Shown: positions 33,480 through 42,694, numbered from the stretch's first letter. The stretch is 56,302 bases of DNA from Desulforapulum sp034007745 (GCA_034007745.1 JAVEQI010000022.1:1-56302); one strand, 5' to 3'. Notes: generated by a model from the letters alone, not told the origin. Numbers and translations are program-made.

Positions 33480-35486
33480 ATGGCTTCCGCCAACCAAGAC
33501 CTTGATCAGCAATGTATCACCACCATCAGAACCCTTTCCATGGACGCCGTTCAAAAGGCGAACTCGGGTCATCCCGGAGCCCCCATGGGACTTGCGCCTG
33601 CGGCCTTTGTCCTTTGGAAGGATTTTCTAAAGCACAACCCCGCAAATCCAGCCTGGATTGACCGGGACAGGTTTGTTCTGTCCGGAGGTCATGCATCCAT
33701 GCTCCTGTACAGCCTGCTTTTTCTTACCGGCTACGGGACCACCCTTGACGACATCAAGAACTTCCGCCAGTGGGACAGCAAAACCCCGGGTCATCCTGAA
33801 TACGGCCACACCGCCGGGGTTGAGACCACGACAGGGCCCCTTGGCCAGGGCGTTGCCAATGCCGTTGGCATGGCCATGGCCGAACGCCATCTTGCTGCGA
33901 GGTTTAACCGGGACGGAAAGACCCTCATTGATCACCACACCTATGTTATTTGCGGTGACGGTGACCTCATGGAGGGCATAACCAACGAGGCTGCCTCCCT
34001 TGCAGGCCACCTTGGCCTTGGCAAGCTCATCTGCATCTATGACGACAATTCGATCACCATCGAAGGCACAACGGGCATTGCCTTTACCGAAGATGTAAAG
34101 GCAAAGTTTGAAAGCATGAAGTGGCAGGTGATTGTTGTGGATGACGGCAACGACCTTGGGAAAATCAGGGCGGCCATAAAGGAGGCAAAGGACGAGACCT
34201 CACGGCCCACCATGATCAAACTAGCGACTCACATCGCTTATGGAAGTCCGAACAAGCAGGACACCCCGGGTGCCCACGGCGCCCCCCTGGGAGCCGATGA
34301 GATCAAGCTTGTAAAAAAATTCTATGGTGTGCCCGAGGACAAGGATTTTTATGTGCCTGAAGCTGTGCTCGCAGAATGTAGAAAGGCCGTTGAAGCCGGA
34401 CAGGAATTAGAGCATGCATGGCATGAGATCTTTGACGCCTACCGCTCCGAGTTCCCCGAACTAGCAGATAACTTTGTTGACGGCATCTCCGGCTTCTTAA
34501 CGGCCGGCTGGGAGGACGACATTCCAAAGTTCTCACCCACGGACAAACCCATAGCCACCAGATCTGCCTCGGGCAAGGTGCTCAATGCCATTGCAAAGAA
34601 TCTTCCCTCACTCATGGGCGGCTCGGCCGACCTGGCTCCGTCCAACAACACCTTTTTAGAGGGCATGGGCGAATTCCAGGCCGACACCCCCCAGGGAAGA
34701 AACATCCGGTTCGGGGTTCGTGAGCACGCCATGACTGCCATCGTGACGGGGATGTATCTCCACAGCGGGGTCCGACCATTTTGCGGCACATTCCTCGTGT
34801 TTGCCGATTACATGCGTCCGGCCATCCGGGTGGCATCCCTCATGAAGCTGCCCATTATTTATGTCCTGACCCACGACAGCGTTGCCGTGGGCGAAGACGG
34901 TCCCACCCATCAGCCGGTGGAACATCTGGCCTCGCTGCGGGCCATTCCCGGTCTTAACGTTATTCGGCCGGCGGACGCAAATGAAACGGCCGAGGCCTGG
35001 AAACAGGCACTTAAAACCCATAACGCCCCGACTGCGTTGATTCTGAGCCGTCAGAACCTTCCCGTTCTGGACGCAGCAAAGGCCGACGGATCTTTGGCCT
35101 ACGGGGCCTACACCCTTCGAGCAACCGAGGGGGAACCTGATATCATCCTCATCGCAACAGGTTCGGAGGTCCACATCTGTGTCGAGGCGGCCGCTATCCT
35201 GGCGGGCGAAAACATTCAGGCAAGGGTGGTGAGCATGCCGTCCTGGGAGCTTTTCGAAACGGCCCCGGTCTACTACAGGCAGCGAATTCTTCCCCCTGAA
35301 GTGAAAAAACGCCTGGCCGTTGAGGCGGGGATTCCCATGGGTTGGGAGCGGTATGTGGGTGAGGCCGGCAGGGTGATCGGTATAAATACCTTTGGCGCAT
35401 CAGCCCCCGGAGACAGGGTGCTTGCAGAGTATGGATTCACAGCGGCCAATATTGTCGACCAGGCAAAAGCCCTTGTAAATGGGTAG
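33480..35486 (+). CDS. tkt: transketolase
   Basis: 668 residues, full length. The thiamine-diphosphate motif is 'VICGDGDLMEGITNEAAS' with 'DDNSITIEG'; 'GHPEYGHTAGVETTTGPLG' and 'DSVAVGEDGPTHQPVEHL' are canonical substrate-channel blocks; the C-terminal domain has 'MPSWELFETAPVYYRQ'. It transfers two-carbon ketol units in the pentose phosphate pathway. AGGAG lies before the ATG at 33480. It depends on TPP, the end product of the partly broken thiamine salvage genes elsewhere in the window. It is followed by an unusual RNA hairpin. Confidence 0.97.
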   Translation: MASANQDLDQQCITTIRTLSMDAVQKANSGHPGAPMGLAPAAFVLWKDFLKHNPANPAWIDRDRFVLSGGHASMLLYSLLFLTGYGTTLDDIKNFRQWDSKTPGHPEYGHTAGVETTTGPLGQGVANAVGMAMAERHLAARFNRDGKTLIDHHTYVICGDGDLMEGITNEAASLAGHLGLGKLICIYDDNSITIEGTTGIAFTEDVKAKFESMKWQVIVVDDGNDLGKIRAAIKEAKDETSRPTMIKLATHIAYGSPNKQDTPGAHGAPLGADEIKLVKKFYGVPEDKDFYVPEAVLAECRKAVEAGQELEHAWHEIFDAYRSEFPELADNFVDGISGFLTAGWEDDIPKFSPTDKPIATRSASGKVLNAIAKNLPSLMGGSADLAPSNNTFLEGMGEFQADTPQGRNIRFGVREHAMTAIVTGMYLHSGVRPFCGTFLVFADYMRPAIRVASLMKLPIIYVLTHDSVAVGEDGPTHQPVEHLASLRAIPGLNVIRPADANETAEAWKQALKTHNAPTALILSRQNLPVLDAAKADGSLAYGAYTLRATEGEPDIILIATGSEVHICVEAAAILAGENIQARVVSMPSWELFETAPVYYRQRILPPEVKKRLAVEAGIPMGWERYVGEAGRVIGINTFGASAPGDRVLAEYGFTAANIVDQAKALVNG

Positions 35487-35512
35487 AATAAGACCCTTGA
35501 TCATGGACCTGA

Positions 35513-35549
35513 TATCAGTGCTGGAGCCCCGAAGGTTCTGGTGCTGATA
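35513..35549 (+). terminator. 16-bp G-U-rich hairpin after tkt
   Basis: Arms 35513-35528 and 35534-35549 pair perfectly over 16 bp around the 5-nt loop CCGAA. Five pairs are G-U in the plus-strand RNA; on the minus strand they would be A-C mismatches. So the structure is specific to a plus-strand transcript. It starts 27 nt after the tkt stop. No T run follows, so it is either a 3'-end stabiliser or a weak terminator. Confidence 0.6.
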
Positions 35550-35624
35550 ATTCGTGCAAGGGCAATTCCTGAATGATCAGACCGGTACAAGAGAGCCTAT
35601 TACTGCACAAAAAAGGAAAAGACT

Positions 35625-37076
35625 ATGAGACATATTACTTTTATTCTGGCACTCGTTTGTTTTATGATCTTTCAGATGATGGTTTCAGTTTTACCCTGTT
35701 CGGCCGATAACAATGATAAGAACAATGAAATTGAAACCAGTGCCGCAGACCAGACAGAGCTTTCGGTCACAATTTACAACCAGGACATGGCCCTTGTAAA
35801 GGAGAGTCGATCGCTTGTCCTGCCCCGGGGAGAGGTGACCCTTGCCATAAGGGATGTGAGCGGCAGGATCATTCCTGAAACAGCCCTCCTGAATGCAGAC
35901 GGCATAAGGGTTCTTGAGCAGAACTTTGAGTTTGATCTTCTCTCCCCCCAGTCAATCCTGAAAAAGTTCACGGGCAAAGATATTAAAATCATCCGGGAAA
36001 ATTCCAAGACGGGCCAGGAAGAAACAATAGACGCAAGGGTGCTTGCCACCCACAACGGTATCGTTCTTGAAACCGGCAACGGGATCGAAACCGGGGTGCC
36101 GGGCAGGCTTGTATTCTCCCACATTCCTGCCAATTTAAGAACGAGCCCAACGCTTACCATGACGGTCCAGAGTGATCAGGAAAAAAACCGGGACCTTTCC
36201 CTTTCCTACCTCACCCGGGGACTCACCTGGAAGGCCGATTATGTGGCTGAGTTAAATCCAACCGATGATTTTTTGAATCTCAGCGCCTGGGTCACGCTCA
36301 CCAACACCAGCAGCACCGACTACACCGATGCAAAGCTCCAGCTTGTTGCAGGGGACATTCATCTTGCCCCTGAACAACAGTTCATCAGGTCAAAGCAGAT
36401 GGTCCTGAACGCCTCTGCCATGGCCGAAGACGGCTTCGCCCAGGAGCAGATGTTTGAGTACCACTTATACACGCTGGGCAGACGAACAACCCTTAAAAAC
36501 AACCAGACCAAACAGGTGGCCCTGCTCCAGGCGGGAAATATCCCCTGTCGGAAAGAGTACAGGGTCCAGGGCAGCAGCCATTGGTTCGCCCAGAACATGG
36601 GCCACGGAGTCCAGCGTCCAAAGGTCGGGGTTTTGCTCGTTCTTCAGAATCTCAAGGAGGACAACCTTGGCATGCCCCTTCCAAAGGGGACCGTAAGGGT
36701 ATACAAGGCAGATACAAAAGGAATGCTTCAGTTCGCAGGTGAAGACAGCATCGACCACACCCCGGAGCATGGCAGGCTGAACCTTAAATTGGGCAACGCC
36801 TTTGACATCACGGTTGAAAAACGCCAGACCGATTTCAGAAAACTTCCCTCCACGGGCAGGAATTCTTTTGAACTTCAATCTTCCCATGAGGTGAAGATAA
36901 TGAATGCAAAGAAAATCCCTGTGAGCGTAAAGGTATCTGAACCCATGTCCGGCGACTGGCGCATCCAAGCGGAAAGCCACCCCCATAGAAAGGAAACCAG
37001 TCACCAGGCCCTGTGGGAAATAACTGTTCCACCGGGAAAAGATGTCTCCTTAGCCTATACTGTGCAGACGAAATAA
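35625..37076 (+). CDS. DUF4139-domain secreted protein
   Basis: 483 residues with a signal peptide ('MRHITFILALVCFMIF...', cleavage near residue 27). The N-terminal part ('LSVTIYNQDMALVKESRSL') and the DUF4139 part ('YLTRGLTWKADYVAELN', 'LSAWVTLTNTSSTDYTDAKL', 'GTVRVYKADTKGMLQFAGED') match the large family of periplasmic beta-rich proteins of unknown function. AAGGAAAAG precedes the ATG. It is 138 nt from tkt and 70 nt before a radical SAM gene. A periplasmic location is expected; no activity can be assigned. Confidence 0.85.
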   Translation: MRHITFILALVCFMIFQMMVSVLPCSADNNDKNNEIETSAADQTELSVTIYNQDMALVKESRSLVLPRGEVTLAIRDVSGRIIPETALLNADGIRVLEQNFEFDLLSPQSILKKFTGKDIKIIRENSKTGQEETIDARVLATHNGIVLETGNGIETGVPGRLVFSHIPANLRTSPTLTMTVQSDQEKNRDLSLSYLTRGLTWKADYVAELNPTDDFLNLSAWVTLTNTSSTDYTDAKLQLVAGDIHLAPEQQFIRSKQMVLNASAMAEDGFAQEQMFEYHLYTLGRRTTLKNNQTKQVALLQAGNIPCRKEYRVQGSSHWFAQNMGHGVQRPKVGVLLVLQNLKEDNLGMPLPKGTVRVYKADTKGMLQFAGEDSIDHTPEHGRLNLKLGNAFDITVEKRQTDFRKLPSTGRNSFELQSSHEVKIMNAKKIPVSVKVSEPMSGDWRIQAESHPHRKETSHQALWEITVPPGKDVSLAYTVQTK

Positions 37077-37146
37077 CCTGATTCCATATTCCATGGCAGG
37101 TGGACATTTGTTGTTCATCTGCCTTTCTTTCTTTAGGAAAAGAGAC

Positions 37147-38055
37147 ATGAGAACCATTGCATTTGGATATTCAACCCTGTGTAACCTTAAATGCGGCCAC
37201 TGTGTTGCAAAGGGGGAAGTTCCTGAAACAGCCACCATGGATCCTGGCCGGGCAAAAGAGCTGATCCATGGGCTGGCCGCAGCCGGTGTCAGGGGAATCA
37301 GCTTTACCGCAGGTGAACCCCTGATCTTTTTCAACGAGATAAAGGAGCTTGTCCGGCTGTGCTGCAATCTTGGCATCTACACCCGGATCGTCACCAACAG
37401 CTTCTGGGCGACCGACCGGACAAGGAGCGATGGGGTCGTAAGTGAGTTGAAAAAGAGTGGGCTGAATCAGCTCAGGTTGAGCTGCAGCCGGTGGCACCAG
37501 GAGGGAGTGAATCGCCAGAACCTTGTCAATGCGGCCCAAAGCTGCGAAAAAAACGGGGTGAACTACTTTGTCTCGTTTGTGACCGATTTTTCAAAACAGG
37601 ATGATATTCTCGAAGATTTTCTCAGGGCAAATAAACTTAGATTTTTCCCCGAACCGCTTATTCTCTCAGGCCGTGCCGCTGAGTTTGACCATGGCCCGAT
37701 CTGCACGGATTTTCAGGCAAACTGCTGCGCCATGAATCCCTACATCACGCCGGAGCTTGACATGTACGCCTGCTGCGATGCGGGCAGCGACTTCACGGAA
37801 ACCAGGGTCTTTTTCCTCGGCAACATTGCCGGCACAAATGCTGATGCTCTCTTTGAAAAAACCGAACAGAACCGTCTGTTCAAACTCATCCGGACCGTTG
37901 GCATCTCTGCCCTTGCCCTTTTTGCAGGCCTTCGGGCAAGGGATATCATCACCTACCGGAAATGCGACCTTTGCAGGGAGCTGTTAAACAATCCCGTCAC
38001 CCTTGAAATCCTCCAGAAGGCAGCCGATAACCAGAACATCCAGTGGACCCGGTGA
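37147..38055 (+). CDS. radical SAM protein with C-terminal cysteines
   Basis: 302 residues from the ATG at 37147, preceded by AGGAAAAGAG; a more upstream ATG adds a non-family leader. The cluster motif is 'STLCNLKCGHC' (C12, C16, C19, canonical CxxxCxxC), followed by 'GISFTAGEPLIFF', a variant of the GGEP SAM motif. Later cysteines ('QANCCAMNPYITPELDMYACC', 'KCDLC') are placed like a SPASM or twitch auxiliary cluster. Such proteins often modify peptides or act as sulfatase maturases, but no precursor peptide gene was found next to it. It follows the DUF4139 gene in the same direction. Confidence 0.82.
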   Translation: MRTIAFGYSTLCNLKCGHCVAKGEVPETATMDPGRAKELIHGLAAAGVRGISFTAGEPLIFFNEIKELVRLCCNLGIYTRIVTNSFWATDRTRSDGVVSELKKSGLNQLRLSCSRWHQEGVNRQNLVNAAQSCEKNGVNYFVSFVTDFSKQDDILEDFLRANKLRFFPEPLILSGRAAEFDHGPICTDFQANCCAMNPYITPELDMYACCDAGSDFTETRVFFLGNIAGTNADALFEKTEQNRLFKLIRTVGISALALFAGLRARDIITYRKCDLCRELLNNPVTLEILQKAADNQNIQWTR

Positions 38056-38105
38056 TTGTTTACCGGACCTGACCACGGGGCATGATAAGCAACCGCCCCA
38101 AACAG

Positions 38106-38137
38106 AAGGGGGAGAAGCTATTAAACTCCTCCCCCCT
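38106..38137. terminator. GC-rich hairpin between convergent genes
   Basis: AAGGGGGAG and CTCCTCCCCCCT can pair around an AAGCTATTAAA loop between the converging radical SAM and Tim44-like genes. No clear T tract on either strand, so it is a possible bidirectional terminator only. Confidence 0.4.
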
Positions 38138-38183
38138 GGTTCAACTATTGGTCTCAAATTATACGAACATGTTTCGCCTTGAT

Positions 38184-39125
38184 TTAAGCCTCTACTCCTT
38201 CAAGCTTCCATTTTTTGGCTCCCACCGGTGTGGTAAATGTCCATTCCTCTTCAAATTTTATGGAATTCTCAGAATCCCCTTTGACGATTTCTCCGGAGGT
38301 TTCATCCACGGTATAATCCAGAAGATTGGCGGTAAAGCGAACTGCGACAAAAATTTCACGGTCCTGAACACCAGCGGCTGTAAGCTCGACATTGCGAACG
38401 GCTATATTTTCAAGACGATTGAAATGGCCCTGTTCTTTGAGTTCATCAAAATGCTGCTTATATTCAACCAGCAATTGATCCCCCACAAAGGGTTCCAGCA
38501 CTGACGCATCCCGGCGGGTCCATCCGGCTTGAATTTTAAAAAACAAATCCTGTGCCGTTTCTTTAAATGCATCCGGGTCAAAACTGCTGTCAACGTCCCA
38601 GATTTCCCGCACTCCCGTCACTAGAGGATCTTCCACATTTTGATTTTGGTTTTCCTGATCAGCGCCGCTACCTGAAAAAAGCCGGGACAATGAATTGCCA
38701 TCCTGGGAAGATGACACACCCGTATTTCCTGCCAGAGCTTTACGACGGGAGAACCGTCGGTATAAAAAATAACCAACTCCTGCCAGGAGCAGAATCTCAA
38801 ACACACCAATCCCGCTGCCGCCAAGTCCCCCTCCGCCGGCGTGGGCCATCCCGCCGAAAAGCATGCTGCCAAGCATCCCTCCCATCACACCACCGGCCAG
38901 CCCCCTTGCAAAAGAGCCCCCCATGGGGTTTGTACCTGCCAGGGGAGACTTGGCTTGTGCCGCAGGCTTTGGCTTTGCCGGGGCTGAGGTAGCCGGGGCC
39001 TTTTTAAAGGAACGTCCGCCACGTTTTACACGGGCATCGGCTGTTTCCATAATACCTGCTACCAGGAAAAGCATCACCACCGTTAAAATCATCAGGGGCA
39101 TTTTTGTTTTCGAAACGATCTGCAT
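38184..39125 (-). CDS. Tim44-like domain membrane protein
   Basis: 313 residues with GGAG before the ATG at 39125. An N-terminal signal or anchor (about 8-30) is followed by a Lys/Ala/Pro linker, a Gly/Met-rich stretch ('GGVMGGMLGSMLFGGMAHAG'), a transmembrane segment ('VFEILLLAGVGYFLYRRF') and a C-terminal Tim44-like fold (about 185-313; 'FDPDAFKETAQDLFFKIQAG', 'RLENIAVRNVELTAAGVQDR'). Bacterial members are membrane proteins of unknown function related to mitochondrial Tim44. It is transcribed alone. Confidence 0.85.
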   Translation of the reverse strand: MQIVSKTKMPLMILTVVMLFLVAGIMETADARVKRGGRSFKKAPATSAPAKPKPAAQAKSPLAGTNPMGGSFARGLAGGVMGGMLGSMLFGGMAHAGGGGLGGSGIGVFEILLLAGVGYFLYRRFSRRKALAGNTGVSSSQDGNSLSRLFSGSGADQENQNQNVEDPLVTGVREIWDVDSSFDPDAFKETAQDLFFKIQAGWTRRDASVLEPFVGDQLLVEYKQHFDELKEQGHFNRLENIAVRNVELTAAGVQDREIFVAVRFTANLLDYTVDETSGEIVKGDSENSIKFEEEWTFTTPVGAKKWKLEGVEA

Positions 39126-39336
39126 TCATTTTCTCCATTTTGCCATTATTGTGCATTAAAAAAATAAAAAACCCTTACCCCCAGCATGAATGCCTAAGAT
39201 AAAGGTCTTGTTTCAGCATAACTGTAACGGTTCCGGGCCTTTGGACCGTATTGACAGAATCCGAATCTGCCTTTCCTCCAGCAGATAACCGCTCCCCTTT
39301 ATTGAGAAAGAGAATTAACTTGTTCCATTTTGATTG

Positions 39337-39627
39337 TCAAGCAATCTTTTCAGATGGGGATGATGATACCGCTGCAATCGGCTTTTTTAAAAGGTTCAGG
39401 TAATGATCCATGAAAAAGGCCGGTGTTTCCGACCCCCCTGTGGCAGGGTTATTTTGAAAATCCCGACGGTCCTCAGGGCAAAGCTCTTCAAAGTTTTTTA
39501 TAGTGAGTTTCCCATGGGTTAATAAAAATTCTATGGTCTTCCCTTGCCGTTCGTTCAACCCGTATTTTTGTACCAGGACATCTATGCGCATTACTCGTTT
39601 ACCACGTTCTTTGACCTCAATATCGCT
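39337..39627 (-). pseudogene. C-terminal HTH fragment (RecG/AlbA_2-type protein)
   Basis: The frame opens after a TGA at 39628-39630 and reads 'VKERGKRVMRIDVLVQKYGL', 'NERQGKTIEFLLTHGKL' and 'TIKNFEELCPE'. This is the winged-helix tail seen at the C-terminus of AlbA_2/RecG-like ATP-binding and Fic-type proteins. After 'ELCP' the expected 'NRRTLQRDL' recognition helix is replaced by unrelated sequence, so both ends are damaged. A 27-codon frame (39674-39591) starting in the DUF6880 stop codon (ATGA) runs into it and ends as TAATG at its first internal ATG. It is best read as a decayed accessory gene. Confidence 0.55.
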
Positions 39628-39670
39628 TCAGCCATCATCGAGCCATCAATCGGATCAAGTATTGTCTGAT

Positions 39671-41023
39671 TCATTTTTTTACCTCATATTTTGACCAGAA
39701 GCTTCGTTTTCGACCATGTGCCTCAATGATCTGTTCTTTGAATGCCTCGTGATTATTAAAATTCTTCCAGTTGGTTATTCCCGCAGACAGGGTGTCCAGT
39801 TTCTTCAAATACCGGATACCATGGGGATAGGCCTTGGTGTAGCCACGTTCCAGAATAGAGATCAGCAAACTTCGGTAGATCAGGCTGGTAACAAGATGGC
39901 GGCTTTCTGACTCCATTGCTTCGGCCAGAGAAAGCAAGCCGCCGTAGTAATTCCCATCGAGCTGGTCAGCACGTCCAAGAAGATACTCCTCGGCCTCATT
40001 GATTCTTTCGATTGAGATCAGGAATTCCGCATCAGATTCCCGGAGCCTGTCGTCCTTCAGTATTTGCGACACCTCATCTCCAATAACCTCATCCCGTTTG
40101 TCATGACCGATAACATCCAGAAGTGCCTGTAGAGTATCCGTGGAACGATAGGATGTGAATTTCTGGAACAGAAGATCCGATAGCCTTTCGGTGTCTCCCT
40201 GCTTTTGGTAGATTCCCTCCAGAAGCTGATCCCTTTCGTATGCCTGAAAGCTTTCACCTTCCGGGATTTTCTTCAACCATGAATGGGCCGTTTCAACATC
40301 ATTGCTTTCAAGGTAAACCCGGGCAATATCAATCAGAGCCGCCGTGGACAGCTTTCCCCACGAGGCAATTCGGGTCTTTTCAAACAGCCTTGCATCCTTG
40401 ATCTGCCGGGCCAGTGATTCAATCGACATCAGGTGATGACGTTTTCCGTATTCATCCTTTTCTTTGTCGGCCCGTTTCTGAAGAGTCGTAATCATGGTGC
40501 GGATAACCTCTTCCGGCAGGTATTCAGCTGCACAATCAATCAAGGTATCCCGGATGCCGTAGTTATCCTTTTGAGTTACCTTGAGGATAAGATCTGCAAT
40601 TCTTTCTTTGTCAGTACAACGGGAGGCATACTCCACAAACAGCTCTTTGGCATCATAGCGGAAGACATCGCCAATATTTCCGCTGGAGTCATCGCACATC
40701 TCGAAAATGGTATTGTCGGCTTCATAAAATGCGGCTACCAGTTCAACGCCGGTAAGAGGATCATCCACACCGGATTTCAAATCCTGCAGCAGCATTTCCA
40801 GCTCCTGGGAAAAACTGGCAGCGCCCCGCCAGTCAATAAAACTTTTCCGGCGTTTCAGCCCGGAAAGCTTCTTTTTAAATCGCTGAATATTCTCCTTCGG
40901 CGTGGCGATTAGTTGTTCAATCAGATCATCCGCCTCATCGGAATGCGTGGCAAGATCCAACAGAGCCTCCGCGAGATTTTCAGAACCGAGATCGATCAGT
41001 TTTTGTTTGCGAGAATCAGTCAT
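39671..41023 (-). CDS. DUF6880-type protein
   Basis: 450 residues from the ATG at 41023 (GGAGG nine bases upstream); another ATG at 41041 with its own GGGAGG is possible but lies inside the preceding gene. The N-terminal block 'RKQKLIDLGSENLAEALLDL', 'KENIQRFKKKLSGLKRRKSF' and 'DPLTGVELVAAFYEAD' is typical of DUF6880. The remainder is an alpha-helical, TPR/HEAT-like solenoid. Function is unknown; family members often neighbour toxin or restriction genes. It lies 4 nt after the 96-residue protein gene, so the YhcG nuclease, the small protein and this one form a unit. Confidence 0.7.
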   Translation of the reverse strand: MTDSRKQKLIDLGSENLAEALLDLATHSDEADDLIEQLIATPKENIQRFKKKLSGLKRRKSFIDWRGAASFSQELEMLLQDLKSGVDDPLTGVELVAAFYEADNTIFEMCDDSSGNIGDVFRYDAKELFVEYASRCTDKERIADLILKVTQKDNYGIRDTLIDCAAEYLPEEVIRTMITTLQKRADKEKDEYGKRHHLMSIESLARQIKDARLFEKTRIASWGKLSTAALIDIARVYLESNDVETAHSWLKKIPEGESFQAYERDQLLEGIYQKQGDTERLSDLLFQKFTSYRSTDTLQALLDVIGHDKRDEVIGDEVSQILKDDRLRESDAEFLISIERINEAEEYLLGRADQLDGNYYGGLLSLAEAMESESRHLVTSLIYRSLLISILERGYTKAYPHGIRYLKKLDTLSAGITNWKNFNNHEAFKEQIIEAHGRKRSFWSKYEVKK

Positions 41024-41027
41024 TTTC

Positions 41028-41318
41028 CTATCCTCCAACATTTGTACCTCCCGGGCCGGATTGCAGAAGGTCCTTCCAACCTTCATAAATCCTGACCATT
41101 GCCATGGTATCCAATTCGTAATACTTGAGCAGAGCCTTCCGGATCTCCTCACGCTCATAGTCCGACATTTCTTCGAACTGCATTCGGGCATATGCCGTAA
41201 GAGCAGTGCCACCATCCCGCAGCTCATCATCGTCACTCAAAATACCCATATCTTTTTTTTGAACAAAAAAAGCAGTTAATCTGGCTCTTTTAACCGATTC
41301 GTGTTTATTGGTGTCCAT
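41028..41318 (-). CDS. small protein of unknown function
   Basis: 96 residues with GGAGG nine bases before the ATG. It overlaps the end of the YhcG-like gene by 14 nt and ends 4 nt before DUF6880, which supports real translation. Residues about 1-10 ('MDTNKHES') come from the dispersed repeat found elsewhere in the island. The helical core ('YARMQFEEMSDYEREEIRKA', 'YYELDTMAMVRIYEGWKDLL') is unlike any family recognised here. Confidence 0.6.
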   Translation of the reverse strand: MDTNKHESVKRARLTAFFVQKKDMGILSDDDELRDGGTALTAYARMQFEEMSDYEREEIRKALLKYYELDTMAMVRIYEGWKDLLQSGPGGTNVGG

Positions 41319-41330
41319 TTGTGGCTCCTC
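41297..41330 (-). repeat. dispersed CACAGATGAACAC-type repeat (degenerate)
   Basis: The minus strand reads CCACAAATGGACACCAATAA and then ACACGAAT, the same word family as the repeats near 42550, 48960, 52400 and 52810. It supplies the start codon and first residues of the 96-residue protein. Confidence 0.6.
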
Positions 41331-42582
41331 CTTCGTCCTGAACTGCCGAGGAATCCTCGTGAATTGCCTCCCATTCGGCCTGGGCCTCTTCGAGTTGTTT
41401 TTTTAGAGTCTCTTTGTCGGGAAGATAAAGCTGATAGGCGGAAGCGTGAATATTGGCGTCTTTGGGCAATGTCAGTTTAACAAGACGATCGTCTTTTGAG
41501 TGACAGAGCAGAATACCAACGGTGGGATTTTCATCATCCAATTTCACATAACGATCGAAGTAGTTGACATACATCTGCATCTGACCGAGATCTTGATGGG
41601 TGAGTCTATCCCGTTTCAGGTCGATGATGACATAGCAACGAAGGAGCCGGTTGTAGAAAACAAGGTCCACATAGAAGTGATCATCATCAAAGGTGAAGCG
41701 TTTCTGGCGGGACTCAAAAAGAAATCCTTTTCCTAATTCAAGCAAGAAATGTTCAATTTTATCAATAATAATCGTCTCAAGGTCGTGCTCTGAATACTCA
41801 GACCGTTCCTGCAATCCCAGAAATTCCAGAACATAAGGGCTTTTCAAAACGTCTGATGGCTTGGCTACTAACTGATCTTTTTGAGCAAGTTCTTTCACTC
41901 CCGCTTTATCACGGCTCAATGCAAGGCCCTCATATAAGCTGGAACTGATTTGCCGCTTCAGCTCCCGAATCCCCCAGGCATTCTCAATGGCTTCAAGCTC
42001 ATAAAAACGGCGTTCATCTTCCAAGCTAATCGTTAGCAATATTACATAATGAGACCAGCTCAAAGAGAATTTGGCAAACAGTGTCTGCCAAAAGTTTCCA
42101 ATAGCGGAAAAATCTCCGCTATTGGATGCCAGCGTTGTTTGCGTGTCGGTTACAGAGGGAGCAAAGCATCTCTCTATCAATGCTTTTGATTGATCTATAG
42201 ATTCGGCAGGCAGTGTCTGCCAAATCTTTTCATAGGTTTCATAAAACTGGCGAAACTGATCTACTGATCGCCTTGAGAAGCCTTTACCGAGCTTGTCCGT
42301 GAAACGTTTTGCAAGTTTGGGCATAAGTGTCTTGCCATAAAGATCCCTTCTTGAAGCCCCAGCTTTTTCAAACTCCACAATATACCAGCCAAACAGCCAG
42401 TTGCGCACCACCAAAGCAATATCCACTGAACGCGCTGCCTGCGTTTGCATCGCCGTCTGCGTCTGATCAAACAATCCAACCAACCCTTCAAATCCCACTT
42501 CAGTGTTTTCCCTGTGTTCTGTGGTTTTACCCAATCCGTGTTCATCTGCGTTCATCTGTGGTTTCTTTTTTTCATGCTTCAA
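41305..42582 (-). CDS. YhcG/DUF1016-family PD-(D/E)XK nuclease
   Basis: 425 residues starting at a TTG (42582), with a later ATG at 42555 also possible. The first about 28 residues come from a dispersed repeat. The DUF1016 N-terminal domain ('VVRNWLFGWYIVEFEKAG', 'KGFSRRSVDQFRQFYETY') is followed by the PD-(D/E)XK nuclease domain: 'FYVDLVFYNRLLRCYVIIDL' then K, giving D and DLK catalytic residues, and 'QMQMYVNYFDRYV'. Such proteins are presumed DNA or RNA nucleases and are common beside restriction systems. It overlaps the 96-residue protein gene downstream. Confidence 0.85.
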   Translation of the reverse strand: MKHEKKKPQMNADEHGLGKTTEHRENTEVGFEGLVGLFDQTQTAMQTQAARSVDIALVVRNWLFGWYIVEFEKAGASRRDLYGKTLMPKLAKRFTDKLGKGFSRRSVDQFRQFYETYEKIWQTLPAESIDQSKALIERCFAPSVTDTQTTLASNSGDFSAIGNFWQTLFAKFSLSWSHYVILLTISLEDERRFYELEAIENAWGIRELKRQISSSLYEGLALSRDKAGVKELAQKDQLVAKPSDVLKSPYVLEFLGLQERSEYSEHDLETIIIDKIEHFLLELGKGFLFESRQKRFTFDDDHFYVDLVFYNRLLRCYVIIDLKRDRLTHQDLGQMQMYVNYFDRYVKLDDENPTVGILLCHSKDDRLVKLTLPKDANIHASAYQLYLPDKETLKKQLEEAQAEWEAIHEDSSAVQDEGGATNGHQ

Positions 42583-42665
42583 TTTACACTCTCTATTTTA
42601 TCCGCAGATTGAGCCGATTGGCGCAGATAATTTTTCATCTGCGTTCATCTGTGTAATCTGCAAAT
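42501..42665. repeat. dispersed CACAGATGAACAC-type repeat cluster
   Basis: 42501-42572 is homologous along its length to 48911-48982: both run from GTGTTTTC through a TTCTGTGGTT-like word to TTCATCTGTGGTTTCTTTTTTTC. Further copies of TCTGCGTTCATCTGTG follow to 42665. The first part encodes the N-terminus of the YhcG-like protein; the second fills the gap to the Fic gene. Confidence 0.8.
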
Positions 42666-42694
42666 TATTATTTTTGAACTCTGCGTATTCATCA

